This document shows, in pieces, positions 46,948 to 54,906 of a stretch of DNA of 64,000 bases (positions within the stretch are counted from its first letter, which is position 1; each line of letters opens with the position of its first letter). The notes beneath the pieces were generated by a model. The model saw only the letters and a list, made by a program, of their open reading frames with translations, made no database searches and was not told the origin of the DNA. The stretch is from NCBI GenBank assembly GCA_023957125.1, contig JAMLHL010000008.1, positions 62,001 to 126,000 of the forward strand, given 5' to 3'. Source of the stretch: Chitinophagaceae bacterium. Its GTDB lineage: Bacteria; Bacteroidota; Bacteroidia; Chitinophagales; Chitinophagaceae. Both the position numbers and the translations under genes were made by a program.

Positions 46948-48141
46948 ATGCAGAGAATTGCTATGCTTGGTTCCGGCTTTATCGGAAGATTTTATGCAGA
47001 TTCACTCCAGGGATACCGCAACAAAGATAAGATTGTAAGTATCTATTCCCGTCGTGAGGAAAGCGCCCGGAAATTTGCGCAGGATTACAATGTTTCACAT
47101 TGGACTACGGTTATGGAGGAGGCTGTGGCAAATCCTGAAGTGGATGTAGTGTGTATTTCCCTGCCCAATCATTTGCATGAAGAAGCCGTATTGTTGTGTT
47201 GCAAACATAAAAAAGCCGTGATCACCACCAAGCCGCTGGGCAGGAATGGAGAAGAGGCAAAACGCATGCTCGATGCGGTGGAGAAGGCCGGTATTTTTAA
47301 TGGCTATCTTGAAGACCTGGTATATACGCCCAAATTTATCAAGGCGCATGAAAGTGTTAAGAATGGTGCACTGGGCAGGATATTGTGGGCCAAATCGAGA
47401 GAAACGCATCCGGGGCCGCACAGCGACTGGTTCTGGGATATGGAATTAGCCGGTGGAGGTTGTATCCTTGACCTGGGTTGCCACTGCGTGGAAATTACCA
47501 GGAGCTATATCGGGAAAGACATACTGCCGGTGGAAGTGATGTGCTGGGCTGATACCCAGGTGAAACCGATTGATGCGGAAGACCACAGCATTGGTTTGGT
47601 GAAGTACGAAAATGGCGCTATAGGACAGTTTGAAGTAAGCTGGACCTTTCGCGGCGGGCTCGACCTGCGTGATGAAGTAATGGGTACGGAAGGAACGATC
47701 TGGACCAACAGTTTTTTGCGCACCGGATTTGAAATGTTTACTACCGGCAAAGGGGCAGACTATGTATCGGAAAAGGCGGAAACCAATACCGGCTGGCTGT
47801 TTCCTGTAGGAGATGAATTGAATGAACTGGGGTATAACCATATGTTTATGGACATGTTCAATTCGCTGGAGCAGGGAAAAGCGCCCAGGGAGACTTTCTA
47901 CGACGGCTATGTGGTAAATTGTATTCTGGATGCCGCCTACCGCTCGGCAAAATCGGGGCAATGGGAACCGGTGAAGCTGGAGGTCTGGAGAGGACGGACC
48001 GGCGTAACCAAAGACAGCCACTTAACGGAATACGACAAAGACCACTACCTCGTAAAAGAAGAAACCACCCATTACGGAGCTAAAAAACTTATCCTGAAAG
48101 AAAAGAAAACAGGCAAAATCGTCCAAAAAATATTAAACTGA
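46948..48141 (+). CDS. Gfo/Idh/MocA-family oxidoreductase
   Basis: This 397-residue NAD(P)-dependent enzyme has a Rossmann fold at residues 1-125 with MLGSGFIGRFYADSL, VDVVCISLPNHLHEEAVL and the catalytic Lys in VITTKPLG (EKP is replaced by TKP, still carrying the Lys). The C-terminal domain carries GGGCILDLGCHCVEI with the conserved His, and GQFEVSWTFRGGLDLRDE. It should oxidise or reduce a sugar or inositol-like substrate. No signal peptide is present. It is transcribed with the MFS transporter 6 bases upstream, which suggests import followed by oxidation. Length is normal for the family. Confidence 0.9.
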   Translation: MQRIAMLGSGFIGRFYADSLQGYRNKDKIVSIYSRREESARKFAQDYNVSHWTTVMEEAVANPEVDVVCISLPNHLHEEAVLLCCKHKKAVITTKPLGRNGEEAKRMLDAVEKAGIFNGYLEDLVYTPKFIKAHESVKNGALGRILWAKSRETHPGPHSDWFWDMELAGGGCILDLGCHCVEITRSYIGKDILPVEVMCWADTQVKPIDAEDHSIGLVKYENGAIGQFEVSWTFRGGLDLRDEVMGTEGTIWTNSFLRTGFEMFTTGKGADYVSEKAETNTGWLFPVGDELNELGYNHMFMDMFNSLEQGKAPRETFYDGYVVNCILDAAYRSAKSGQWEPVKLEVWRGRTGVTKDSHLTEYDKDHYLVKEETTHYGAKKLILKEKKTGKIVQKILN

Positions 48142-48309
48142 GGAAGGTGTAGGTGTGACGGATCATCCCGTTTGCACTTTTAGGGTGGTTATTTCTCTTT
48201 AGCCGGTCGCGGCAACTATAAAGAACTGTGAATGTTCCCTTATGGGTTGCTTTTCATTAATCTTTTTTATCAGAACTGCATCTAATAGATAGTTTAAAAC
48301 AGAAAGATT

Positions 48310-48720
48310 ATGAAAAAGATATTCATGATATTATTTGCGTTAGCCATCACAAGCGGGGCTTTTGCACAAAAGTCCGGGAATAAAAGTGGCGGGCATATAG
48401 TAAGACCACATTCTGTAATTGTATTAAGAGGAGCTGCGCCGGTTTATGGGTATTCGCCTTTTTATGACTTCTATGGTCCATATTGGGGTTATCCTTATTA
48501 CGGCTATCCGGCTTATGGCAATCGGTTTATGCATACCAAACCCACGGGGCTTGATTTGCAGATCGCTGACATTAAAAACGATTACCGGCAAAAAATAAGT
48601 GCGGCCCGTCATGATAGCCGTTTGTCCGGGGTGGAAAGAAGAAAGGTGATTAACCAGTTGAAACACGACAGAGACCAGCAGATCATAGCTGCGCAGAGAG
48701 CATATTATAAGTTGGGATAG
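48310..48720 (+). CDS. small secreted Tyr/Gly/Pro-rich protein
   Basis: This 136-residue protein has signal peptide MKKIFMILFALAITSGAFAQ. The next 60 residues are unusually rich in Tyr, Gly and Pro (VYGYSPFYDFYGPYWGYPYY). The last 60 are helical and charged (LDLQIADIKNDYRQKISAAR, then KVINQLKHDRDQQIIAAQRA). No family is recognised. It follows the oxidoreductase by 168 bases and is probably its own unit. Its location should be periplasmic or extracellular. Confidence 0.75.
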   Translation: MKKIFMILFALAITSGAFAQKSGNKSGGHIVRPHSVIVLRGAAPVYGYSPFYDFYGPYWGYPYYGYPAYGNRFMHTKPTGLDLQIADIKNDYRQKISAARHDSRLSGVERRKVINQLKHDRDQQIIAAQRAYYKLG

Positions 48721-48797
48721 GGAACAACGTTGTGTCGGTTAAAATGAAATCCGCTCCACCGGCTGCCTAAACAGGATGATTAAAGAAAATAACAATA

Positions 48798-48855
48798 ATA
48801 GCCGCGGATGCACGGTTAATACATGAAATATCCGGGCATTCGTGGCTATGTATTA
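48798..48855. repeat. palindromic intergenic repeat
   Basis: ATAGCCGCGGATGCACGG (48798-48815) pairs with CCGGGCATTCGTGGCTAT (48832-48849) at 15 of 18 positions. The adjoining TTAATACAT (48816-48824) and ATGTATTAA (48847-48855) are perfect inverses that overlap the first pairing, so two alternative folds exist. It sits between the secreted-protein gene and lysC. Confidence 0.55.
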
Positions 48856-48900
48856 AAGGCGGGTTACTCACCCTTATGTTTATGCAAAACTGAGTTTCGT

Positions 48901-50223
48901 TTATCCGAGTCCGAATACGCCCTTGTTCAGCAATTGTAATGTCTGTATTTTGTAGGCGGAGGGGATCAATAGTGAAATATTATGACTGCTGCCGCCATAG
49001 CTCACCATCCGCACGGGTATTTCTGCCAACGAATCAAAAATGCGTTTCAGTAGTTCAGGGGTTTGAATGATCTGGTATCCCACGATAGACACAATGGTTT
49101 GTTCTGTATCGGTTGTGATCGCCCCAAAAGGTTCCAGTTCTTTTAATATACGGGTCAGATGAGTGTCGTTGTCAATGGTAACGGATACGGCCACTTCGGA
49201 AGTGGTGACCATATCAATGGCCGTTTTGTATTTTTCAAATACTTCAAATATTTTACGAAGAAAGCCGTAAGCAAGCAGCATCCGGCTGCTTTTGATTTTG
49301 ATGGCAATAATGCCGTCTTTTGCCGCCACCGCCTTAGCGCCTACCGACCCGGCTTCCTGGGTAATGGTGGTACCGGCAGCGTCGGGTTGCGTGGTGTTGA
49401 GCAATTTTACCGGCACTTTTTCCTGCTGAGCCGGCCAGATACACGTAGGGTGCAAAATCTTGGCGCCAAAATAGGCCAGTTCCGCGGCTTCTTCAAAACT
49501 CAGTTGCTCCACGGCCTTTGTTTTGCTCACGATGCGCGGATCGTTGTTGTGCATCCCGTCTATATCGGTCCATATTTCGCAAACGCTGGCGTTAATGGCG
49601 GCGGCTACCAGGGAGGCGGTATAATCGCTCCCCCCGCGTTTCAGGTTATCTACTTCGCCTTTGGAGTTGCGGCAAATATAGCCCTGGGTTATGAAAAGAT
49701 GTTTATCGGTATGCTGGTTTAGGATCCGTTTCAGTTTCACCCGGATGGCATCAAAATAAGGCTCGTCATTGGCATCAATCTGCATGAAATCGAGGGCGGG
49801 TATTAATATATGATCAATCCCCCTGGCTTCGAGGTAGGCGCTGAATAATTTGGTACTCATCAGTTCTCCCTGAGCCAGGATGTCTTTATTCAATGCTTCA
49901 TTAAAGGATATCTTCAGGATGATATTCAGGAAATCAAAGTGCTCTGTGATCACAGATTCTCCCTTTTTAAGAGCGGCGCCGTTTTTCAGCAGGTCTTTAA
50001 CGAAAGTGTGGTAGTGGATCTCCAGGTCGTCAATGATCTGTTTGGCCCGTTGCTTATCGCCCTTTTCCAGGGCCTCGCCGATGGATACCAGCGAATTGGT
50101 GGTGCCGCTGAGAGCGCTCAGTACCACAATTTTGGAATCCTCTCCAGTAGTGATCAATTTTGCCACCTCCTGCATCCGTTCGGGTTTGCCCACGGAGGTG
50201 CCGCCAAACTTCATAACTTTCAT
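48901..50223 (-). CDS. lysC: aspartate kinase
   Basis: This 440-residue cytosolic enzyme phosphorylates aspartate, the first step to lysine, threonine, methionine and diaminopimelate. It opens MKVMKFGGTSVGKPERM, with the KFGGTSV nucleotide motif, and has TQGYICRNSKGEVDNLKRGGSDYTA for substrate binding, the DIDGMHNNDPR motif and two C-terminal ACT domains (about 300-440) for feedback control. It is not fused to homoserine dehydrogenase. The ATG at 50223 gives the standard N-terminus; an upstream extension of 24 codons has no family counterpart. It stands alone, opposite to the preceding secreted-protein gene. Confidence 0.94.
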   Translation of the reverse strand: MKVMKFGGTSVGKPERMQEVAKLITTGEDSKIVVLSALSGTTNSLVSIGEALEKGDKQRAKQIIDDLEIHYHTFVKDLLKNGAALKKGESVITEHFDFLNIILKISFNEALNKDILAQGELMSTKLFSAYLEARGIDHILIPALDFMQIDANDEPYFDAIRVKLKRILNQHTDKHLFITQGYICRNSKGEVDNLKRGGSDYTASLVAAAINASVCEIWTDIDGMHNNDPRIVSKTKAVEQLSFEEAAELAYFGAKILHPTCIWPAQQEKVPVKLLNTTQPDAAGTTITQEAGSVGAKAVAAKDGIIAIKIKSSRMLLAYGFLRKIFEVFEKYKTAIDMVTTSEVAVSVTIDNDTHLTRILKELEPFGAITTDTEQTIVSIVGYQIIQTPELLKRIFDSLAEIPVRMVSYGGSSHNISLLIPSAYKIQTLQLLNKGVFGLG

Positions 50224-50251
50224 GATCTGCCGCTTTTTAAATTTTGAGTTG

Positions 50252-50259
50252 CAAATATA
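50252..50259 (-). promoter_or_regulatory. possible lysC -7 element
   Basis: TATATTTG on the minus strand matches TAnnTTTG and lies 28 bases before the lysC start. A TTTG at 50278-50275 is upstream but the spacing is only 15 bases, short of the usual 17-21. Confidence 0.4.
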
Positions 50260-50344
50260 ACGGGAAAGCGAGATCAAATTAAAAAAGGGTACCACATGAA
50301 ATCAAAAAAGAAGCGTTTCATGCCGTACCCGTTTTTACAGAAGG

Positions 50345-50764
50345 TTAAAAAGGCAGATCGTCTGCTGCCTCGGGAGCCCCTGCGGCCGGAGCCGGGGTAA
50401 CTGCATTATCGCTGTAAGCAGGTCCGGGTTCAGGCTGCTCGCTCCGGCTTCCGCTGCCTAATAACTGCACGCTGAAAACGCGCATGGTCAGGGAGGCGCC
50501 GGCCGTACCGTCATTGCGGGTAAAATGCCGGACATCGGGGGCCCCTTCCGCATATACCTGGGTTCCTTTTTTCAGGTAAGGAGCCACCCCGGTTTTATCG
50601 CTCCAATACGCGCATTCTACCCAGGTGGTTTTGTCTTTTTGTTGCCCGGAGGAATCCCGGAATTTTTCAGTGTGCGCGATGTTGAAATTCATCACTGTTT
50701 TTCCGTTCACTGTATTGGTAATACAGTCCTTGCCCAAATTTCCAATTACCTGCATCTTGATCAT
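50345..50764 (-). CDS. ssb: single-stranded DNA-binding protein
   Basis: This 139-residue protein has an N-terminal OB fold (MIKMQVIGNLGKDCITNTVNGKTVMNFNIA, then TTWVECAYWSDKTG and YLKKGTQVYAEG) that coats single-stranded DNA in replication, recombination and repair. A flexible Pro/Ala-rich linker and the acidic tip DDLPF at the C-terminus are the docking site for partner proteins. It is shorter than E. coli SSB (178) but typical for Bacteroidota paralogues. It lies alone on the minus strand; the ribosomal rpsF-rpsR-rplI operon at 60-61 kb lacks ssb, so this copy is separate. Confidence 0.94.
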   Translation of the reverse strand: MIKMQVIGNLGKDCITNTVNGKTVMNFNIAHTEKFRDSSGQQKDKTTWVECAYWSDKTGVAPYLKKGTQVYAEGAPDVRHFTRNDGTAGASLTMRVFSVQLLGSGSRSEQPEPGPAYSDNAVTPAPAAGAPEAADDLPF

Positions 50765-50980
50765 AGCATTTGCTTTTTTGTTATTAATACAACAAGTTAA
50801 ATATTTTTTATCTTTTATTGTAAAAGGGACGAAAAATTAAAGTTAATTTCGCGTTGAGGTATTTTACCGGTTTTGACCTTGGGCGTACCCGGGATTTTCG
50901 CTTCGTTTACAGCATTCCGGTCGGTTGGCGGACACCGGCCGGGGGTGAGTTTTGTGCTCATCAGCCTGCGAAAGTTTGAA

Positions 50981-51484
50981 ATGCGCCCCTTTGTACAATT
51001 TGTTATTTTGAAGCGTTTAATCACATCCGTTCTCGATTTTTTTTATATGCCATTCCAAAAAATGGTAAACCGGCAGACTTTCCGGTATATTGCCTGTGGA
51101 GGAGGCAATACGCTCCTGGATATATTTCTTTACTTTGTTATTTATAATTTTGTTTTACGGAAACAAATCGTTCACACGCCTCTGATCAGCATCAGCCCGT
51201 ATATTGCTGCGTTCATGCTGTCTTTTATGATCACCTTCCCAACGGGCTTTTTACTCATGAAGAATATCGTTTTTCCGGGGTCTGTGTTGAAAGGGCGGAT
51301 ACAGCTTTTCAGGTATTTTATGCTGGTAATAGTTTGTATCCTGCTGAACTATTTTTTTATTAAGTTATTTGTAGAGAAGTTTTACATGTATCCCACCCTT
51401 GCTAAAATATGCGCCACCGCCATCGTCATCTCTTTCAGCTATTTGACGCAACGGAATTTTACGTTTAAGGCAGAACGGGAATAA
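50981..51484 (+). CDS. GtrA-family membrane protein
   Basis: This 167-residue inner-membrane protein has the GtrA pattern of four helices: FRYIACGGGNTLLDIFLYFVIYNF, ISPYIAAFMLSFMITFPTGFLL, LFRYFMLVIVCILLNYFFI and the last before YLTQRNFTF. GtrA proteins are thought to flip or pass undecaprenyl-linked sugars in surface-polysaccharide decoration. I chose the ATG at 50981; another ATG at 51047 is possible and would shorten the N-terminus. No glycosyltransferase adjoins it, unlike typical gtrA loci. Confidence 0.82.
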   Translation: MRPFVQFVILKRLITSVLDFFYMPFQKMVNRQTFRYIACGGGNTLLDIFLYFVIYNFVLRKQIVHTPLISISPYIAAFMLSFMITFPTGFLLMKNIVFPGSVLKGRIQLFRYFMLVIVCILLNYFFIKLFVEKFYMYPTLAKICATAIVISFSYLTQRNFTFKAERE

Positions 51485-51815
51485 AATACTTAAGCCATAA
51501 ATTTTTTCCTGGAAAGGAACAGATAGCAAATAAGACATGGTAAAATAGTGCATGCACTTATTTATTAATATATGGCTCAAGTATGATATTCCTTCAGCAG
51601 GTTTATTCACAGGAAGTGTTGTCATTGGTTAGCAACAGCCGGGAAATAAAAAAAGGATAAGGTTTAATTAATGGCTGAAAACAGATTATATTTCTTTTCA
51701 TGTAAATTAGGAGACCGGATTAATGCTATACCCTGATATTGAACTTATAAGGATATACCGGCTAAATGTCTGGAAAATGAAGAAGAAATGGATTAAATAT
51801 ATAACGGTATTTTGT

Positions 51816-51881
51816 CCCCGTTTTTTAACGGTACATTTACCCCCGTTTTTTAACGGTGAAACACCCCCGTTTTTTAACGGT
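51816..51881 (+). repeat. three direct repeats of CCCCGTTTTTTAACGGT
   Basis: Identical 17-base copies lie at 51816-51832, 51841-51857 and 51865-51881, so the period is 25 then 24 bases. Each copy contains CCGTT-TTTT-AACGG, a 5-bp hairpin with a 4-base loop. A partial relative, AACGGT, occurs just upstream and AAAAAACGG follows. The whole 51485-52066 gap lacks a gene; a short frame crossing the repeats is not protein-like. Confidence 0.85.
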
Positions 51882-51960
51882 ATTTTTTACAATAAAAAAC
51901 GGTTTTTTTCTGCGGAATTTATCATTTGTTATTGATTAGCTTGATAATATAAATAATTTT

Positions 51961-51987
51961 AATTTGTAATTAGTTGAATTACAAATT
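51961..51987. repeat. perfect 10-bp inverted repeat upstream of the 52 kb gene
   Basis: AATTTGTAAT (51961-51970) and ATTACAAATT (51978-51987) are exact inverses with TAGTTGA between. It lies 80 bases upstream of the start codon at 52067. No T run follows, so an operator is more likely than a terminator, although no function is shown. Confidence 0.7.
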
Positions 51988-52066
51988 ATTCTGTGTATTT
52001 CTGTAAGCTCCCTCCTTTTAGTTTTACTGTGAATTCATTCTTTTATTCACTTTAAATATTTTAACC

Positions 52067-52558
52067 ATGCTTACAATTGAGAAGAAACCCCTAAAAGTAG
52101 GAAAGTATGTTAGTACCGAACATGTTGACAGCGTTATCAGAACGTACAAACAGGAAAGATGGGTACACAATACAGAACGCTTAGGCAAAGAAGACTCACT
52201 GAGTGTTTGGTACACGATCGAAGAACTCGAAGAGTTTATGACTACCGCCAAACAACACGGCGCCGATGGCATTAAGTTTTATTTTGCTGCTTATCCTGAG
52301 GATTATACTGAAAGACCGGGATTTGCCGGCCGTCAGACCCTGGTATTGGTGGCCACCAAAGCCAAGGAACTGGAAACCGGGGTTGCCAATAAGGATATTT
52401 ATATTCAAAATGGCAAAGAAACGCAGATACTGGCTTATAACACCGGCAATATCTGCCCGCCCTTCTGCAAGCCCAAACCCAAGCCAGGCGCTGACGACTG
52501 GGGTATTATCGGTGCTACTTTAGTGGATCGGGGAGACAAAGGTTTGGCCGTTATTTAG
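52067..52558 (+). CDS. conserved protein of unknown function
   Basis: This 163-residue soluble protein has no signal peptide. It opens MLTIEKKPLKVGKYVSTEHV and shows a WYTIEELEEFMTTAKQHGADGIKFYFAAY segment that is probably an alpha/beta unit, GRQTLVLVATKAKE, and near the C-terminus ICPPFCKPKPKPG, a Cys-Pro-Pro-x-Cys with a basic Pro tract. I recognise no family. The gene has its own terminator at 52585 and unusual DNA upstream (three direct repeats and an inverted repeat). It sits just before a membrane protein and a two-component system. Confidence 0.75.
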   Translation: MLTIEKKPLKVGKYVSTEHVDSVIRTYKQERWVHNTERLGKEDSLSVWYTIEELEEFMTTAKQHGADGIKFYFAAYPEDYTERPGFAGRQTLVLVATKAKELETGVANKDIYIQNGKETQILAYNTGNICPPFCKPKPKPGADDWGIIGATLVDRGDKGLAVI

Positions 52559-52584
52559 CGTATTTACCATAGATTATTTTTTTT

Positions 52585-52610
52585 AACCCCTTTGGTAAAA
52601 GGGGTTTTTT
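52585..52610 (+). terminator. intrinsic terminator after the 52 kb unknown gene
   Basis: AACCCCTTT and AAAGGGGTT form a perfect 9-bp stem around GGTA, followed by T4. It ends the 52067-52558 transcript and separates it from the next gene, though read-through is possible. Confidence 0.88.
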
Positions 52611-52650
52611 CATTTATATATTTAAACGATGCAGGTTACCTTGCAGGAGA

Positions 52651-53298
52651 ATGGATTCACGTTTGTATATATGGTTCATCCTGGCAGGCAGTATCCTTAG
52701 CGCGTTAACGTATTTTAAAAAAGGAATGCCGTTGTTTTTACAGGCGCTTCCGGTATATTTGCTGGTTACTTTTGTAGTAGAACTGATCGGGCAGTGGATG
52801 AACAACGATGGAAGAGAGACCATCACGCTTTATAATGTTTTTGTAACGATTGAATTTATTTTTTATTTCTGGATGCTGCAATATGTGATCCGCAACCATT
52901 TGGTAAGACGCATCTTACGGAGTAGTTTATGGCTTTATCCTATAGTGGTGATACTCAATAAGTTATTTTTACAAAAAGGACCGCAGTTTCACACCTTAAC
53001 CGTGAGTTTGGGTTGCCTGCTGATAGTGATCGCTGCGATCACCTATTTTTTTGAATTGTTCCAGTTTGAAAAGCCGGTGGATCTTATCCGTGAGCCATCT
53101 TTCTGGATCTGTTCGGGATTGTTGTTTTATTATACCTGTATTTTTCCGCTATACGCCCTGATCAATTTTTTCAGGAGTCCTTCTGACCTGGTGATCAAGA
53201 TCATTGATTCTATTTTAGCCATCATGAATATCTTTTTATATTCATCTTTTATCATAGCCGCTTTATGCAGGATCAAAATCACGAAATCCTTATCGTAG
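52651..53298 (+). CDS. multi-pass membrane protein of unknown function
   Basis: This 215-residue protein has about seven hydrophobic segments, starting LYIWFILAGSILSALTYF and ending IMNIFLYSSFIIAALCRI. No family is recognised. Its end overlaps the histidine kinase start by 34 bases in a different frame, a sign of tight coupling, so it is likely a sensory or accessory partner of that kinase at the inner membrane. Loops are short, with no obvious periplasmic domain. Confidence 0.75.
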   Translation: MDSRLYIWFILAGSILSALTYFKKGMPLFLQALPVYLLVTFVVELIGQWMNNDGRETITLYNVFVTIEFIFYFWMLQYVIRNHLVRRILRSSLWLYPIVVILNKLFLQKGPQFHTLTVSLGCLLIVIAAITYFFELFQFEKPVDLIREPSFWICSGLLFYYTCIFPLYALINFFRSPSDLVIKIIDSILAIMNIFLYSSFIIAALCRIKITKSLS

Positions 53299-54080
53299 TT
53301 ATTATCGGAGCCCTTCTGGCCATGCTGCTGGTGGGATTCATCGTTACCATTCTCTTTTTATACCAGCGCAGGCAGTATCGTCAGCAGCAGGAACTGGCGA
53401 GGGTTAAAGAAGAATACGACCAGGAGGTATTGAAGTCGCAACTTGAAATCCAGGAAACCACGCTGCAATCCATAGCCCAGGAACTGCACGATAATATCGG
53501 GCAGGTGCTTTCGGTGGTGAAACTTTCGCTGGCGGTGCTGCCGCTTGAAAAAGAGCACCCGGCCTATATGCCCCTTCAAAATGTGAGGGAAGTGCTGAAT
53601 AAGGCGGTATATGACCTTTCTGACCTCACCAAAAGCCTGCATACCGACCGTATAGCCCAGATAGGGTTGGCAGAATCCATTCGTTTTGACCTCGAAACCC
53701 TGAGAAAAGCGGGACTGGTACAAATAAGCATGGAAATGCAGGGAGAGGAGTACAGGTTGGGTGACCAAAAGGAGATCTTTATTTTCCGGATTTTCCAGGA
53801 ACTGATCAATAATATTCTGAAACACGCGAAAGCGAGCCAGATTTCTGTATTATTAAACTACCTTTCTGATGAAATTTTTATTTTGTCGGTCAGGGACGAT
53901 GGGGTAGGATTTGATTTACCGGAAAAAAAGAATTCCCTTTCTCCTAAAACCGGGGTGGGTCTCAAAAGTATTTTTAACAGGGCCAAACTGATAGGAGCCA
54001 GGATCGCGTTTCATGCAGACCCGGGAAAGGGTACCTTTGTGCGTATGGAACTGCCTTTAATCGAACAAAGGAAAGCATAA
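53265..54080 (+). CDS. NarL-type sensor histidine kinase
   Basis: This 271-residue kinase has one N-terminal membrane helix (about 8-32, ILIVVIIGALLAMLLVGFIVTILFL) with almost no periplasmic part. A coiled coil (38-65) leads to the HisKA_3-type dimerisation helix with the phospho-acceptor His75 in QELHDNIGQ. The HATPase domain shows FRIFQELINNILKHAKA (N box), VRDDGVGFD (G1) and TGVGLKSI (G2). Without an obvious sensing domain, its signal may come from the overlapping membrane protein. The cognate regulator follows directly. The start at 53265 overlaps the previous gene; a shorter start is not evident. Confidence 0.88.
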   Translation: MQDQNHEILIVVIIGALLAMLLVGFIVTILFLYQRRQYRQQQELARVKEEYDQEVLKSQLEIQETTLQSIAQELHDNIGQVLSVVKLSLAVLPLEKEHPAYMPLQNVREVLNKAVYDLSDLTKSLHTDRIAQIGLAESIRFDLETLRKAGLVQISMEMQGEEYRLGDQKEIFIFRIFQELINNILKHAKASQISVLLNYLSDEIFILSVRDDGVGFDLPEKKNSLSPKTGVGLKSIFNRAKLIGARIAFHADPGKGTFVRMELPLIEQRKA

Positions 54081-54098
54081 CAGAAAGTGGAATCAATA

Positions 54099-54758
54099 AT
54101 GGATGTAAAGAATAAGAGAATACGGGTAGTGGTGGTTGACGATCACACCCTTTTGCGGAATGCCCTGGCTAAATTGATAGATTCTTTTGAAGAATTTTCT
54201 GTTTTTTATGAAGCCAGGAACGGAGAAGAGCTGAAAGAGAAACTAAAAAAAAATATGATCCCGGACATTATCCTGCTGGATGTGAATATGCCCGGTATGA
54301 ATGGTTTCGAAACCGCCGAATGGTTGTACCTGCATTATCCCCAGGTGAAAGTGCTGGCCTTGTCTATGTCCAGTGATGAAAATACCATCATCAGGATGCT
54401 GAAATCAGGCGCCAGAGGCTATATCATGAAGACCGCGGAACCGGAGGAGCTTCTTTTGGCCTTGAATTCGGTAATGGAGAAAAATTTTTACCTCTCCGAG
54501 TATATTACGGGAAAGATCGTTGGGGGACTGAATAAAAACCTGGAGCAGCCGGATGACCAGGTGTTAATGACCGACAAAGAAGTGGAATTCCTGAGACTTA
54601 CCTGTTCGGAATTATCTTATAAGGAGATTGCGGAGAAGATGTATGTAAGTGTGCGCCGGGTGGAAGATTACCGGAATGCCCTGTTCGAAAAACTAAAAAT
54701 ACGGTCGAGGGTAGGGCTGGTAATGTATGCTATCAAGAACGGGATCTTCGAGATTTAA
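54099..54758 (+). CDS. LuxR-type response regulator
   Basis: This 219-residue protein has a receiver domain with VVVDDHTLLRNAL, the phosphorylation site Asp61 in LLDVNMPG, and the switch Lys111 in MKTAEPEE. A LuxR/NarL helix-turn-helix follows at the C-terminus (CSELSYKEIAEKMYVSVRRVEDYRNALFEKL). It pairs with the adjacent histidine kinase. I use the ATG at 54099; a GTG at 54087 is also possible and would add four residues. It is probably part of one transcript with the kinase and membrane-protein genes, ending before dnaK. Confidence 0.9.
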   Translation: MDVKNKRIRVVVVDDHTLLRNALAKLIDSFEEFSVFYEARNGEELKEKLKKNMIPDIILLDVNMPGMNGFETAEWLYLHYPQVKVLALSMSSDENTIIRMLKSGARGYIMKTAEPEELLLALNSVMEKNFYLSEYITGKIVGGLNKNLEQPDDQVLMTDKEVEFLRLTCSELSYKEIAEKMYVSVRRVEDYRNALFEKLKIRSRVGLVMYAIKNGIFEI

Positions 54759-54855
54759 CCGGTTTCGCCTGCTGCTGCCGGGTCGTTCCTTCCTTTCCAT
54801 CCTGACCTATAAATTTTTCGGAAAGAGACTGTCATTTTTGCACTTTTTGTTTTGA

Positions 54856-54870
54856 TGGCATAGTGCTTGC
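54856..54870 (+). promoter_or_regulatory. sigma54-like -24/-12 element upstream of dnaK
   Basis: TGGCA (54856-54860) and TTGC (54867-54870) match the sigma54 consensus TGGCAC-N5-TTGC except for T at one position. The defining GG and GC dinucleotides are exactly 10 bases apart. The dnaK ATG follows 37 bases after the GC. No CIRCE repeat is visible, so the usual HrcA control is not supported here. Confidence 0.5.
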
Positions 54871-54906
54871 CCATACTTGTAGCATTAAACAAGGAAATTT
54901 AATAAT

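Noticed and set aside
50521..50540. GTAAAATGCCGGA inside ssb resembling the direct repeats at 37604 and 37648
   Set aside because: The bases encode conserved SSB residues, so the match is most simply chance.
51723..51935. A 70-codon open frame over the three CCCCGTTTTTTAACGGT repeats
   Set aside because: Its sequence is dictated by the repeats and it lacks a convincing start context.
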